DNA from: CAYYFX01 sp964571855
GTDB lineage: Bacteria; ARS69
Length of the DNA: 64,000 bases
Assembly (NCBI GenBank): GCA_964571855.1
Contig: CAZNDO010000002.1
Span: 558,001 to 622,000 of the forward strand
Reading direction: 5' to 3'
Shown here in pieces: positions 24,952-35,500 of the stretch; the stretch's first letter is position 1, and each line of letters opens with the position of its first letter. The translations under genes and the position numbers were made by a program. Below the pieces are notes generated by a model. It made no database searches and was not told where the DNA came from. It saw nothing but the letters and a program-made list of their open reading frames with translations.

Positions 24952-25660
24952 GGACGGGCCTGCCATACGTGTCGGCGCCCGCTGACTTCCCTCTGGCTCC
25001 AGGGCTGGGCTCGTGCGCCCTGATCACCTCCACCGCCTGCGCACTCCCCGCGAGGCTCCCCGGGAATCCCGGGGTGATTCGGTACTGGCGCGAGTGCCGC
25101 ACCTGCTCGGAAGCAGGACCCTGGCCGGACACCAAGAGACACTGCGCATCCTGAGAGACCCCACGCTTCACGCAGCCCGCCCGGCGCCTGGTGGCCCCGG
25201 CTCCCTCGGCCGAATCCGCGCCAAAGCCGCCGGTGCCGGGCGGGCGAAAGCGCAGATATCTGGACAGGCGCAGCGTCGGCGGCGGCGCGTCCGGATCAAG
25301 CACCTCAGCCGGCCCGCCGCAAATTGCGCACGCCTCAGGGACCCCGCCCCTGGCCAAGATCTCAGGCCCTTCCATTCTCGTCCTCCTCCGCCGGGATTCC
25401 GCTTGCCGACAGCGCCGGGTGCATGATAGAGGACCCTCACGTGGAGGTCCAGGGATGCAAGTGATCCAGGAGGTCTCTCTTCGTCCACGAGGCCGCGGAG
25501 CCCGCCGGCGTCTCCTCTCAAGGCGATCCGGAGTTGCTTCGATGACGGAAGCCTCCTGGGGCTCCGCACGCCGGCCGAAGTGCGTCCACCTTCACTCCAC
25601 TGTCGCTGCCGCGCTCCACGGTGGTCGGAGCTCCGAAAGGGTAGGCCACAGACTCTCCCG
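24952..25660. other. Intergenic region, no confident gene
   Basis: Two weak candidates were considered: a minus-strand frame from 25375 with CAICGGPAEVLDPDAPPP, and a plus-strand frame ending ECRTCSEAGPWPDTKRHC. Neither has a ribosome site or enough protein-like sequence to accept. No repeat or RNA signature is seen. Confidence 0.4.
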
Positions 25661-26806
25661 ATGCGTCGGCGACGGGGATCGCCGCAGGTGCCGGGCGTCT
25701 TGACTTCGTCCGCCACCTCGGCTCCATACCTGCTGAAAGGGACAACGGATCCACGGGACCTTGTCGAGCGTCGCGACATCCTGACACGTATCGTGACGCA
25801 CGAAGCAGGTGTCATTGCGGCCGTCCGATCCAATCTTCGGCTAAGAGTGGCCGGGCGGTGGCATGAATCGGACGACGAGCTGTTCGGTCCCCACACGGTC
25901 TTCGTGCAGTTCGCGCACCAGCATGGACTCGGACTCCGCGCCGCCAATGTTTGGCTTCTTCTCCAGAAGGACGTGCTAGCAGCCGACAGGGCGCTTCCGA
26001 AGCCCGTCCACCGCGGTGCGCCGCTCTTCAATACGGGCCTTTGCTACTTCGTCTCGGGCGACTTCGACCGCGCAGTTCAGTTCATCACCGAGGCGGGCGA
26101 AGCCGACCGCCGCGACGGTCGGGGTGAGTCCAGGATTCGTACAGGTGGAGGCTTCGCGCGACAGATTCTCATCGAACCCCTGGTGGCTTGGCTTCACACC
26201 TGCTTCGGTGCTGACTTCACTTGTGCGACGGGGGTCACGCTTTCGGCCACTACGCTAGATGCCCTCGTGCTGTTCCTTGAATCCCGCGTGGCTGATGCCG
26301 CGGTCTTTCTGGGCGCCCTGCACCGTCTGATGTCGCAGGCACGTGACCCGAGCAACGCTGCTGCCCGGCTGCATCGCGTGCGAGCTCTTGCAGACCTGCT
26401 GATGGTCCTAGAGAGCAGCCTTGAGCGGTGGCAAGGTGGCGTGGGGTTGACACTCCATGGCCGCTGTTGCCGGTTAGTCTCCAACACGGCGCTTGGCACA
26501 TTATTCGCAGCTAGAGACGGAGCGTACGCGGCATTCCACCTGTCGCCCACGGTCAACCGCATGACGATTCAGGAGACAGCAGACTTCGATGCAGCGACGA
26601 CGGTGGCAGACCGCGCCGCCATAGCCCTGTACCATTCCTATCGACTCCGCAATGCGCTCTTCCACAGGCTCGACGACACTCTCGCGGTCCACCTGGCGTG
26701 GCGCTATCAGCGTCGGGCCGTCGCATTCGCTCTCGTGGCCATCGAACTATCGAGGTTGGGCGAGGCGCGAGCAAGTGGGGAGCCTCATCACATTGGCACT
26801 CTCTAG
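25661..26806 (+). CDS. Hypothetical protein with C-terminal HEPN-like RNALFH motif
   Basis: About 381 residues from the ATG at 25661; the start is uncertain because the frame is open further upstream. It is mostly alpha-helical (VFVQFAHQHGLGLRAANVWLLLQ, HRVRALADLLMVLESSLERW). Near residues 320-335 lies YHSYRLRNALFHRLDD, an R-x4-H motif preceded by a helical YxxR lead, the active-site pattern of HEPN RNases and of the related Apea-like HEPN proteins found in many anti-phage systems. The middle carries a conserved-looking segment (GGGFARQILIEPLVAWLHTCF). If HEPN-active, it would cut RNA after dimerising. It stands alone between the DUF4407 gene and the OLD cluster. The HEPN call rests on the motif only. 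Confidence 0.55.
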   Translation: MRRRRGSPQVPGVLTSSATSAPYLLKGTTDPRDLVERRDILTRIVTHEAGVIAAVRSNLRLRVAGRWHESDDELFGPHTVFVQFAHQHGLGLRAANVWLLLQKDVLAADRALPKPVHRGAPLFNTGLCYFVSGDFDRAVQFITEAGEADRRDGRGESRIRTGGGFARQILIEPLVAWLHTCFGADFTCATGVTLSATTLDALVLFLESRVADAAVFLGALHRLMSQARDPSNAAARLHRVRALADLLMVLESSLERWQGGVGLTLHGRCCRLVSNTALGTLFAARDGAYAAFHLSPTVNRMTIQETADFDAATTVADRAAIALYHSYRLRNALFHRLDDTLAVHLAWRYQRRAVAFALVAIELSRLGEARASGEPHHIGTL

Positions 26807-27344
26807 ATTTGTCCGAAAGGGTTGCGGCGCTTGATCCCGGACGCCGGCATGCGGCGTTCAAGCCGCGGAACCCGCGGGGCTCCACGAGATCGGGCGCGCG
26901 GACGGGTGTTGGTCTCGGCCCGCACGGCGCGCGCGGGTCGTCGTCCCGCACCCGCCACCTGCGGTGTCAGACGCAGGCCAGAGCCGAACTGGGCGGCCAG
27001 CACTGCCGGCAGATGAGCGCCATCCTCTCCGAAACCCCTGAGATCTGCCGCCGCCGCATCCACGAGGCGGCCCGGGATCCCCCATTGTCCAAGCCTCGGC
27101 CCTTGCACCGCCGAGGTCGAACCGGACCGTCAGGACGTGGTTGGCCCCGGGCCCGGTACGACTTCGAGATCACGCCGCGCGAGTTCCTCCGACTCGCCCT
27201 TTTGGACGCTGCCCCGCTAGGTGCCCGAGGACGTGTGAACGCCCCCCGCAATGCCTACCGCCGCCACGCGGTAGCGCGACTGCGACTCGCACTCGGCAAT
27301 CCCGCTCGCGCTGACTGCCGCTCCACTGCGCCGCGCGCTCGTTG
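26807..27344. other. Intergenic region between convergent genes, no confident gene
   Basis: This lies between the stop of the plus-strand HEPN-like gene and the stop of the minus-strand DUF2971-like gene. Open frames here are Arg/Pro-rich shadows without ribosome sites. No repeat, hairpin with T tract or RNA gene was recognised. Confidence 0.4.
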
Positions 27345-27965
27345 CTACTGTCCCTCCCAGACGCTGCACAACGTCCTTGCCTCCGGACACTGGATCACGA
27401 CCGCCGCTCCTGACGATCTCTCGCACATCCACAAGAAGCGATACTCCCGTTCCTCCGCAAATGTCATCCGCTTCACGAACAACGCGTACGTCGCGTGCCT
27501 CCACACCAAAGCGTTGTAGTATCGTGGCCACTCCAAGGCGGGGTCTTCGAACTGGTCTGGGCCCACGAATGGACTAGGATCACAACGGTCGATCCTGTTG
27601 TCCTCCCGATAGACGCACGGACCATGATATGCTACTTGGCACGTCGGTACGCTCGGTGCCACGGCACGCAAGAACGCCGCGGCGTCTTCTATCACAATCC
27701 CCGCACCGCCGAACTTCGAGTGCGACACCCCTGACTCCGCGAGGCTGGCACAGAGGACATACGTCGGCTGGGCACTCACTCCGAGCACGACCCCGTCCGC
27801 GTTGCCCTGCTGGATCCGGACGTTCACATGCCCTTCGAGCGGGTCTCGCCGCCGTTCATCGGGATGTTGCCGGAACCGCTCGAACGATGAGAGGAACAGG
27901 CTGCCGTCCTCGAAGAACTCCTGCACCCGGGCCAGCGGCATGTAGCGCACGACACGGACAGACAA
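27345..27965 (-). CDS. DUF2971-like protein, putative partner of the OLD nuclease
   Basis: A 206-residue protein. TTG at 27965 is preferred because GGGGGAGG lies seven bases upstream and translation then begins MSVRVVRYMPLARVQEFF. Features recalling DUF2971: an early RxxxFFEDGSLFLSSFERF block, HPDERRRDPLEG, Cys and Ser residues in a core (YVLCASLAESGVSHSKFGG), and a late FVKRMTFAEEREYRFLW, where DUF2971 proteins have a KR...E.EyR motif. DUF2971 has no settled function but is common in defence islands. It lies 113 bases downstream of the OLD gene on the same strand, suggesting co-expression. The family call is by motif and moderate. Confidence 0.55.
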   Translation of the reverse strand: MSVRVVRYMPLARVQEFFEDGSLFLSSFERFRQHPDERRRDPLEGHVNVRIQQGNADGVVLGVSAQPTYVLCASLAESGVSHSKFGGAGIVIEDAAAFLRAVAPSVPTCQVAYHGPCVYREDNRIDRCDPSPFVGPDQFEDPALEWPRYYNALVWRHATYALFVKRMTFAEEREYRFLWMCERSSGAAVVIQCPEARTLCSVWEGQ

Positions 27966-28078
27966 GCAGACACCTCCCCCGAACACCGGCACGCCCCGGC
28001 CTGGGGCCATCGTCTGATGACGCTGGACAGAGGCGGGGCTCGTTCCCGCCCGGAGGTCATCTCACCTCAGGGCGCACA

Positions 28079-29785
28079 TCACGTCTCGATCCACTCCTTC
28101 AGGCTTGCACCTACCTTGGCGAATCCTGGGTATGCCTTCTTGAGAGCGTCGAGGTCTAGGGCCTCGAGGTGCTGTGCCTGCCATGAGGGGAGGGCCTTCG
28201 TCCCGCCGGGCACCCGGAGACTTGCTTCCAGGCTCTCGGGCCAGACTAGGAGGCAGTCTCCAACTCCAGCTAGGGTCGCCAGCTTCTCGCGAACGGCCTT
28301 CGTGGCGGGCTTGATCGCCCCGCGTGGCTCGGCATCCTCGTCCGTGATCGCGCACCACGGGATCTTCAGCTCCCTCGCCATGCGGGCATACTCCGGTAGG
28401 TTTTGAATCCCGCCGACCTCGAGAACGGTGACACTTCGCCCGTCCACGTCCACATGTGACTTCCTCAGATACGCTTTGGCAGCGTACTCGTCGTCCTTCC
28501 CCTCGCACAGAATGGCGCGATTGCCAAACAGCATCTCGTGATTCCCGTGCTCATCCAGCTTCTCCTGAAACCGCGCGGCGTGGCTAACAGCTGCAGTATC
28601 GACGACCCCTGCAATGACCTCGTCGTCCTTCCGCCAAAGGCGGACCACCGAACGAGGGACCGTGAAGCTCACAAACTCCGGTGCGTGGGTCGCGCACACC
28701 ACGGTCCATCCTTTGGCTGCGAGCGTGTCCAGCACACACCGCAGCTTCCGCCGCAGGTGTGGATGGAGGTAAGTCTCTGGCTCCTCGAACAACAACACGA
28801 CCTTTTCGCGTACTTCATCTGGATACTGACACATCACCTCGAGAGCGGCAATTCGCACGAGACTCTGCCAGCCCTGCCCCATTCGGTCGAGCGGGGTAAG
28901 CGGTCCACCCGCGTCTGCTGCGAAGGCTGTTTGCAGCTGCTGAATCAGCCACTCCTCGAGGGACTGCAGATCCGGCCGTAGAGCGACTCCGGCTTGGCGC
29001 CCGATGTAGGTTCCCAACGCCGCCTCGAGCCTTGGCTTGAGATCTTCCTTCCAGAACGGGAAGGCGACAACAGTATCCCGAAAGAACTCATGCGTCGTCC
29101 GCAGCGTCGCGGGCATTGCGCGCTTCTCGCCCCGCCACTCCATGACCCATTCCGCCTCTAGAAGGCGCCTACTGAGCATCGTTGACAACCGACGGAGCGG
29201 TCCTGTCTTCCACTCGTACAGCGACTTGTGCAGATTGTCTGGTGTGAGAAGCCAGACCTCTGGAAGATGCTCGCGGATGTCCTCCATCCGCGCATAGTGA
29301 GGACGGAAACCGAGGCCGTGCCCCTCAAACGCGACTTTGTCGGACTTGCTTAGTTGCGTCCGGGACGAGTAGAGAATGCTCTCACCGTCGTCCTTGAAGA
29401 GCACATGCTGGTGGCTGTGCTTTCCGTTCCTGTCTGTCCTTCCCTCAACTCTCAGCCCGTGGACGGGAATCGGCTTGCTCACACCTTGAACAGTCGGATA
29501 CTGCGTCTCAGTGGCCGCGTCGAACTGGAGCTCCACGTTAAACGTCCGCGCATGCGCCCCGTCCCTTCCACAGAAGAAGTCGAAACGCTCCGGTACGAAC
29601 AGGTGTGTACCGCCGCCCCTCATACTGAGGGCTAGCGCGTACACGAAGGTGGACTTGCCTGCGTTGTTTGAGCCAATAAGATAGGTCGCCGCGAACGGCG
29701 GAAGCGCCAAGCATCCGCTGCGAACACCGCGGAAGTTCTCGATCTTGAGGCTTGTCACGCGATAGTCGACCGGCATTCGGTTCAA
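28079..29785 (-). CDS. OLD-family ATP-dependent nuclease (ABC-type ATPase plus TOPRIM)
   Basis: A 568-residue protein. The N-terminal ABC/SMC-like ATPase begins LKIENFRGV and has Walker A GSNNAGKS (38-45) and Walker B VVLLFEEPETYLHPHL (about 330). The C-terminal TOPRIM domain shows the acidic Glu in ILCEGKDDE (about 427), the GGIQNL turn, and the Asp pair in AITDEDAEP (about 484). This is the architecture of OLD and GajA nucleases, which cut DNA in an ATP-sensitive way and block phages. No UvrD-like gajB lies next to it, so it is not a typical Gabija pair; the neighbour is a DUF2971-like protein. It lies 208 bases downstream of drmC. All key residues are present. Confidence 0.88.
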   Translation of the reverse strand: MNRMPVDYRVTSLKIENFRGVRSGCLALPPFAATYLIGSNNAGKSTFVYALALSMRGGGTHLFVPERFDFFCGRDGAHARTFNVELQFDAATETQYPTVQGVSKPIPVHGLRVEGRTDRNGKHSHQHVLFKDDGESILYSSRTQLSKSDKVAFEGHGLGFRPHYARMEDIREHLPEVWLLTPDNLHKSLYEWKTGPLRRLSTMLSRRLLEAEWVMEWRGEKRAMPATLRTTHEFFRDTVVAFPFWKEDLKPRLEAALGTYIGRQAGVALRPDLQSLEEWLIQQLQTAFAADAGGPLTPLDRMGQGWQSLVRIAALEVMCQYPDEVREKVVLLFEEPETYLHPHLRRKLRCVLDTLAAKGWTVVCATHAPEFVSFTVPRSVVRLWRKDDEVIAGVVDTAAVSHAARFQEKLDEHGNHEMLFGNRAILCEGKDDEYAAKAYLRKSHVDVDGRSVTVLEVGGIQNLPEYARMARELKIPWCAITDEDAEPRGAIKPATKAVREKLATLAGVGDCLLVWPESLEASLRVPGGTKALPSWQAQHLEALDLDALKKAYPGFAKVGASLKEWIET

Positions 29786-29993
29786 CGCCTCCGTGCCGTC
29801 TTGTCCTCGCTACCCTTCCGCCCCTGCGGGTGCGCGCTGGAGGCCGAACCGGCACCTGTCGGCTGCAAAGCCGTCGCTGCGTCGTCGAAACCCCCTCACT
29901 CCCCGCGATGGCCCTTGACTTGGGCTCGACGTCCCTCCGTGAGCCCTCCTTCCGTCTCCTGCGGGCGCCGATCGGTCGCGTGACGACCCTACG

Positions 29994-30773
29994 TTACTGT
30001 CCCGGAAGTGGACACAGTAGGCCACGTGCAATCAGTCCTCGGAAGTGCCCCGAGACCGCGGCCGCCAGGCGAGGGTCGCGAACCAGCAGTCCAATTTCGA
30101 CGTTCCGATCCAGCGCGGCCTCGGTCAGGTTTGCCGACGTCACAAGAACCGTCTCCTCATCTGCCACCACTGCCTTTGCGTGCAGGACGCCATCCGGTCC
30201 GTCCGGTGCCAAGGCACGCGGATCGTAGTAGACGCTTGGGCGTGCTGATCCCGGCCAGTCAGTACCCCAGAAGCGGTCCGCGAAACGCCGCACCAATTCC
30301 TCGGCTCCACCGCCGTCGCCGCACCGCCGCTGGATGTTGATCAGCAGGGTCACACGAAGGGCAGGCCGGGCGTCCATGCGGCGGGCGAGCACATCGAACG
30401 CCCTGGGCCCGTCGAAGTAGGCGAACGTGCTCGCCCAGATCGATCGCTCCGCGCCCCCCAGGAGTTCCTCGTAGACCCGCCGGGTGTCTCTCGCGTGGAG
30501 CCCGGGGACCTCCGGACCGGACCAGACGAGATCGGGTCGCGCCACGCGCGCGTCGGCTTCCTCTACGGTCCGGATCCACGCGGCTGCCGCCACACCGGAA
30601 ATGCCGAGACGATCCAGTCCCTTCAGAAGGACCTCCACCTTCCCGGCGTCCTCCTGGACGCCGAGCACGGACCGCAACGCCTCCGCCGAGATCCCGTTCA
30701 GGAGGCCCGATTCGAGCGCACCCACGAGGCGACGCCGCAGGTACCCGGGGACCTCAAATAGGGCTTCGGTCAT
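29994..30773 (-). CDS. drmC: DISARM protein DrmC (phospholipase D-like nuclease)
   Basis: A 259-residue protein starting at the ATG at 30773, which overlaps the drmB stop by 4 nt. The N-terminal 90 residues are helical with a helix-hairpin-like part (LLKGLDRLGISGVAAAAWI). The rest is one PLD domain: WASTFAYFDGPRAFDVLARR, then the catalytic HKD motif HAKAVVADEETVLVTSANLT at about residue 200, followed by RNVEIGLLV. DrmC is the PLD member of the DISARM core triplet drmABC; published work found it dispensable for protection in one system. It is the last gene of the operon. The catalytic His, Lys and nearby Asp/Asn are kept. Confidence 0.92.
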   Translation of the reverse strand: MTEALFEVPGYLRRRLVGALESGLLNGISAEALRSVLGVQEDAGKVEVLLKGLDRLGISGVAAAAWIRTVEEADARVARPDLVWSGPEVPGLHARDTRRVYEELLGGAERSIWASTFAYFDGPRAFDVLARRMDARPALRVTLLINIQRRCGDGGGAEELVRRFADRFWGTDWPGSARPSVYYDPRALAPDGPDGVLHAKAVVADEETVLVTSANLTEAALDRNVEIGLLVRDPRLAAAVSGHFRGLIARGLLCPLPGQ

Positions 30774-32563
30774 GCGGCACCCCCGAAGAATGCCGCGTCC
30801 GACACGCCCAGGACCGGGACGACGAGCGCGCGGTCCAGGTAGTCGTTCCGCATCTCGCACGACGTTTCCGCCACGAGCGTGCACCCGTGACAGGCGGCCC
30901 CGTGCAGCCACCTGGCCTCCATGCTCGCCCCGGGAGCGTGCTGCGCGCAGACCGGGTCGTTCGAGCACAGGCCCGCCACGCGCAGCGCGTTGGCCAGGTG
31001 AGCCTCGATGTGCCGTGCCTCCTGGACCAGGCCGCCGAGTGTCCCGTCCGCGTCCGGGCTGCCCGTGTAGAGCAGCAGGCCGAAGCCCTGCGCGGTCTCC
31101 TCCGCGAAGATCCGCTCGCGGATGGAGCTGCCGGGGTAGCCGCAGCGCATCGCCAGGGACTGGATCAGGAGGTGCGAGAGGGTGTGGAGGAGGACGTATG
31201 GCCCGCCGGGAAACAGGCGCTTGCTCTTGCGGTCCGCCCGCCACCGGTCGTGGCCGGCGGCGAGAAGGTCAAGGCGGCGCTTCACGCCCGGGCGGTCCAG
31301 CCACTCCGCAATGGCGTCGGCCCGCAGCTGGAGGAAGATCCCCTCCCCCCGGTTCTCGACGGCAGGGAACCACCGCGGCTCGACCGCCAACTCGGCCCGC
31401 TCGACGTCGGTCTCGTACTCGCCGTGGATGTCCGGCGTCACGGCCTCGAATCGAGTGAATCCGGCCAGCGCCAACACCTCCCGGAGCCGGTGGAGCTGCA
31501 CCACGCGCTCGATCCCGGCTGTCCTATCGGACCGCCGCCACGTGGCGTCCGGCAGGCGACGCGCGTGGAAGTCGGGATCGACCGGCACATCGTCCCCGAA
31601 GCCCTCCCTTGCGGCCAGCAGGGCCTCCAGCTCGACCTGCTTCAGCGGGCGCTCCACGTCGCGGCCGCGTTTCGCCGTGCGGATGGCGGCCAGAACCTCC
31701 TCGTCTTCGAAGGGTTCCAGCTTCTGGGCCACGCGGACCTTCTTCTTCATCAGCGCGAGCTCTTCGGGCGTGTCCACCACCTGGAGGTCGTCCCAGAGCT
31801 CCTTCACGACAGCCTGCACGGCCGAGCCGCGGTCAGGCAGCGAGAGGACGCTGACGACCTGCGGGAAGTACGCGTTGGCCGCAGTCCGGATCAGCAGACG
31901 GCTCGGCTGGCCGCAGGGCTCGTCCGCGCCGAGGCCAAGCCATGGGCGCTTTCCCCGGCAGGGTCCCAGCGCCCCAATCGCAAGGTCCGACGCTTCGTGC
32001 ATGCCGCGAGTCACCCCGCACTCGCAGCGCACCACCTGCTCACCGAGGTCGCCGGTCGTCCCCCGCTCCTCGAGCCACAACGGACGCTTGCAGGTGCTCC
32101 CTGGCCCATGGACGAATCCGTACCAGTCGATGTCATCCACGTGCCCCCGCGGACAGGCGCGGACGAAGCGCGTGGCCACCACTGGCCGCCCCTCGAACTT
32201 CCCCTTGTCCAGGTGCTTCCGGTGGACGAGTCGCCGTGCGCGGTTCTTCTCCTCCTGGGCGTCCCGCGGTTCCTGGACCACGAACCACTCGGGAAAGCGC
32301 CACACGCCGATGCCCTTCTTCGTCTCGCGCGGATCGTTCGCGTCGGGCGGCGGCAGGTACAGGCCCGGCATGTTGACGCCCGTCATCAGCTCCAGCTTCC
32401 ACGCAAGGCGCGGTTCGTCGATCGGAACCAGATCGCCGACCCTGGGCCACGTCTCCAGGCCGCCCACGATCCCGGCGTGCCGAGGGAGGTCGAGGAGTGC
32501 ACCCGGCCCCCAGGTCGTGATGACTTGGCTGCGCCGAACCTGCCCGTGTGCCTGCACGCTCAT
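30770..32563 (-). CDS. drmB: DISARM protein DrmB (DUF1998)
   Basis: A 597-residue protein. The start RRSQVITTWGPGALLDLPRHAG is the typical DrmB opening. The C-terminal DUF1998 domain holds the paired Cys groups expected for metal binding: CGYPGSSIRERIF (about 480), LCSNDPVC (about 550), CHGCTLVAETSCEMRNDYLDRALVV (about 570-595). More Cys lie at 130-205 (CPRGHVDDI, CECGVTRG, CRGKRPW). DrmB works with DrmA, the two forming a complex that loads on incoming DNA. The start overlaps the drmA stop and the end overlaps drmC, each by 4 nt, so the triplet is translationally coupled. Confidence 0.93.
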   Translation of the reverse strand: MSVQAHGQVRRSQVITTWGPGALLDLPRHAGIVGGLETWPRVGDLVPIDEPRLAWKLELMTGVNMPGLYLPPPDANDPRETKKGIGVWRFPEWFVVQEPRDAQEEKNRARRLVHRKHLDKGKFEGRPVVATRFVRACPRGHVDDIDWYGFVHGPGSTCKRPLWLEERGTTGDLGEQVVRCECGVTRGMHEASDLAIGALGPCRGKRPWLGLGADEPCGQPSRLLIRTAANAYFPQVVSVLSLPDRGSAVQAVVKELWDDLQVVDTPEELALMKKKVRVAQKLEPFEDEEVLAAIRTAKRGRDVERPLKQVELEALLAAREGFGDDVPVDPDFHARRLPDATWRRSDRTAGIERVVQLHRLREVLALAGFTRFEAVTPDIHGEYETDVERAELAVEPRWFPAVENRGEGIFLQLRADAIAEWLDRPGVKRRLDLLAAGHDRWRADRKSKRLFPGGPYVLLHTLSHLLIQSLAMRCGYPGSSIRERIFAEETAQGFGLLLYTGSPDADGTLGGLVQEARHIEAHLANALRVAGLCSNDPVCAQHAPGASMEARWLHGAACHGCTLVAETSCEMRNDYLDRALVVPVLGVSDAAFFGGAA

Positions 32564-35500
32564 CCACCGTCCTCCACATCACGACCGCCGAGATCCTTCA
32601 GGAACAGGTTCACACTCGGCTCCACGTCCCGCAGGGACCGGTTCGCCCGGAACTTCCGGTGGTGCTCCGTCTCGAAATCCCGGTCCAGCATCTCGCGCAG
32701 CAGCGGCCGCCGGCCTTCCTTCAGCTCGTGCGTCTGGTACTGCATGGGCACGCCGCTGCCCGAGTAGTCATCGAAGACCTTTCGCCAGGAGTCCAGAAGG
32801 TCCACGACACGGTTCTGAACGCTTCGGAGCCGCTCGTCCACCTCGGCCTCATCCGTGATGGGCTGGTGGCGAACGCGGTCCAGAAAGGCGTCCAGCAACC
32901 TCTGTCTGATGCGCATGCCGACTTCGGGAATCCGCTCGACGCCCTCTGGCGGCGACAGGTCCGGCTCCAGGTGCCGTGCGAGCGCCACGAGCGCGCCGGA
33001 GAAGCCCCGATCCAGCGCTCGCGCCGAGAAGGGCGTCACGCTCCCCACTTCCACGGACCGGTAGAACGTCTCGTGGTAGTGCCGGAACCTCTCGTAGTGC
33101 GACCGGTCCCGCGGCTTGTGGACGTTCAGGATCGTGGCCACGAGCCCGGGGCGGGCGTCGTCGCGGCCCACGCGGCTCGTCGCCTGGATGTACTCCGCGT
33201 GCGTCTTGGGCTGCCCGAGGACCGTCATCAACCCCAGCCGCTGGATATCCAGACCGACGGAGATCATGTTCGTGGCGATGGCGCAGTCCACACGCTGCGC
33301 GTCGTGGAAGGGAGCCTCCAGCCGGCGCCGGGCCTCGGCCACCTTGTCCGTCGGGACGCGCGACGTCAGCTCAAGAACCTCGGAGAACGTCTTGCGGTCC
33401 CGGAAGAGCCCCTCGGCCTCCCCTACCCGTCGCCGGCGGCTATAGCTCCGCAGGCGGTGGCGAACCTCCTCTTCGAGGAGCCGCCGGCTGCCGCCGAGTT
33501 CGCGGAGGCTGTTGAAGTACGCGAGAACGGTCATGTAGGGGTCGGCCGGGTTCGCCTCGTTCTTGTGCCCGCCTGCGTCGCGGTACGCCCGCTCCGCCGC
33601 GCCCATCAGGGCGAGCCAGGATCGCGCCAGGACCACCTTCGGGTTGCGCCCCTGCGCCGCGATGCCCACGTACAGGCGCGCCCGCACCTCGGCCGCGGGC
33701 CGGGTCGTGGCGAAGAACGAGTCGCGACGATCCGGACCCGGCGGCGGGAAGATCTGCGTGAGCGGGCGTGCGAAGAGTGCCTGCACTTGGTCCTGCGCGC
33801 GGCGTACGGTGGCAGTGGACGCCACGACCTTCGGTCGGACCTTGCGGCCGTCGATCTCGCGGACGCAAAGCGCTTCGATCGCGGTCTCGTAGAGGCCCGC
33901 CATCGTCCCGAGCGGCCCGGCGATCAGGTGGAGTTCGTCCTGGATGACGAGATCCGGGGGCGCCAGCGGCGCTTCCAGGCGTCGCCCCATGCGCGGCTCC
34001 GCCGGACCGTAGAAGCCCGTCGCGTCGCACCGGTCCGCGCCTCCGAGGAGCACGCCGGACGGTCCCACCCACGGGAGCGAGGCGAACTTGTCCACTGTGG
34101 CGATCAGGAATGCGGGGAGTCGTCGGTACAGGGGCTCATCCACCGCAACGATCGGCAGGTGACGGTCCCCCACGAACTCGCAGTCTGGGTTCGCGCAGAT
34201 GATCCAAAGCTCACGGGGTTTGTCCGAGTCGGGTTGGAGACTGAACGAGTCCTGATCGAAGCGCGTGCCGCACCACGGACAGTTCTCCAGGGGAATCGGC
34301 GACGGGCGCCCCCGTGGGTTGGCCTTGTACTGCCGGACTTTCGCGCGCGCCGAGTCCGGGCGGGTGTCGCCCTTGCGCCCGAGCACGTTCGGCGTCGCCG
34401 CCTTCCCCACCCACAGGCCGATCTCGAACGGCCACGCGCCGAACCGCTTCGGGTCCTTCTCCCGCTCGAGTTCGAGCGCGCACACGAGCCCCGCCGCGCG
34501 CGAGAGCTGGTCCAGCGTGAGCAGCCGCAGCGTGTACCGCATGATCACGCTGACCCCGGCGCCGCCCAAGCCGTCGCTGCCGGGATGGCGCAGGCGCCGG
34601 AGCACCATCGCGAACGCGGCCAGGCCCAGGTAGGCCTCGGTCTTGCCGCCGCCGGTCGGGAAGAAGAGGAGGTCCACGATCTCGCGGCTCGGTTCCGCAG
34701 GGTCCGCCAGTCCCGGCAGGTTGAGCAGGATGAACGCGAGTTGGAACGCCCGCCACCGCGGCGCCTCCTCGGGGAGGCCTTGTGAGTGCCGCCGGCGGCG
34801 CATCGCGTGCGCCACGGCGCGGTTGGCCATCCGGAACGAGTCCAGCGCTTCCGGGTCGCTCGCGAGCACGGCGACCCCGCGCTCGATCCGGGTGGCCGCG
34901 CTCTCCGCCAACGTCAGGAGCTGCTGCGCGGTGCCGCGATGCCGATCGGGGAGCGCGGCCACGCCGCGCTTTGGACTCCGTATCCAGTCCCGGTACTTCT
35001 CCGCGAGCGGCTTCAGTGCCGCGACTGCCGCCGCCCCATCCGAAAGCTCCGCAAGCGCGTCCATGCCAAGCTCGACGTCGGGGATCTCGGAGGTCGCGGT
35101 CTTCTCCACGTCGGCCTGGGGGATCCACGTCGAGCACAGCTCGTGGCACCCGTCATCGACCAGCGTCCAATCGGCCGACACGCCGTGCCCGGTGGCGTAC
35201 TCAGGGGAGTCGGCGTAGTGGAGGTCCGCCACGGATTCGTCCCACTCCGCCGTCGCCGTCCCTCGCAGGTCCGGGCGCGGCACGAAGCCCTCGGCGCACC
35301 GCACGACGAGTTCCGCCTGGAAGACAAACGCCTCGTCGGACCGTTCCTCCAGGGGTGGACGCCGGTTCACGAGGAAGATCGAGACCGATCGCGTCCCGCT
35401 CGGCACATGCGCCGCGGCATCGCCCTCGACCTTCCGCTCGACGACGTGGAGGTGGAGTCCCCCGGACCGCGGGACGACCTCCGGGTCGCGGACCGCCTCG

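Noticed and set aside
24761..25375. Minus-strand frame with CAICGGPAEVLDPD (possible zinc ribbon)
   Set aside because: Single Cys pair, no ribosome site and no recognisable domain; too weak to list as a gene.
28079..29785. Gabija system (gajA-gajB)
   Set aside because: The OLD nuclease fits GajA but no UvrD-like helicase gene is adjacent; the neighbours are drmC and a DUF2971-like gene.
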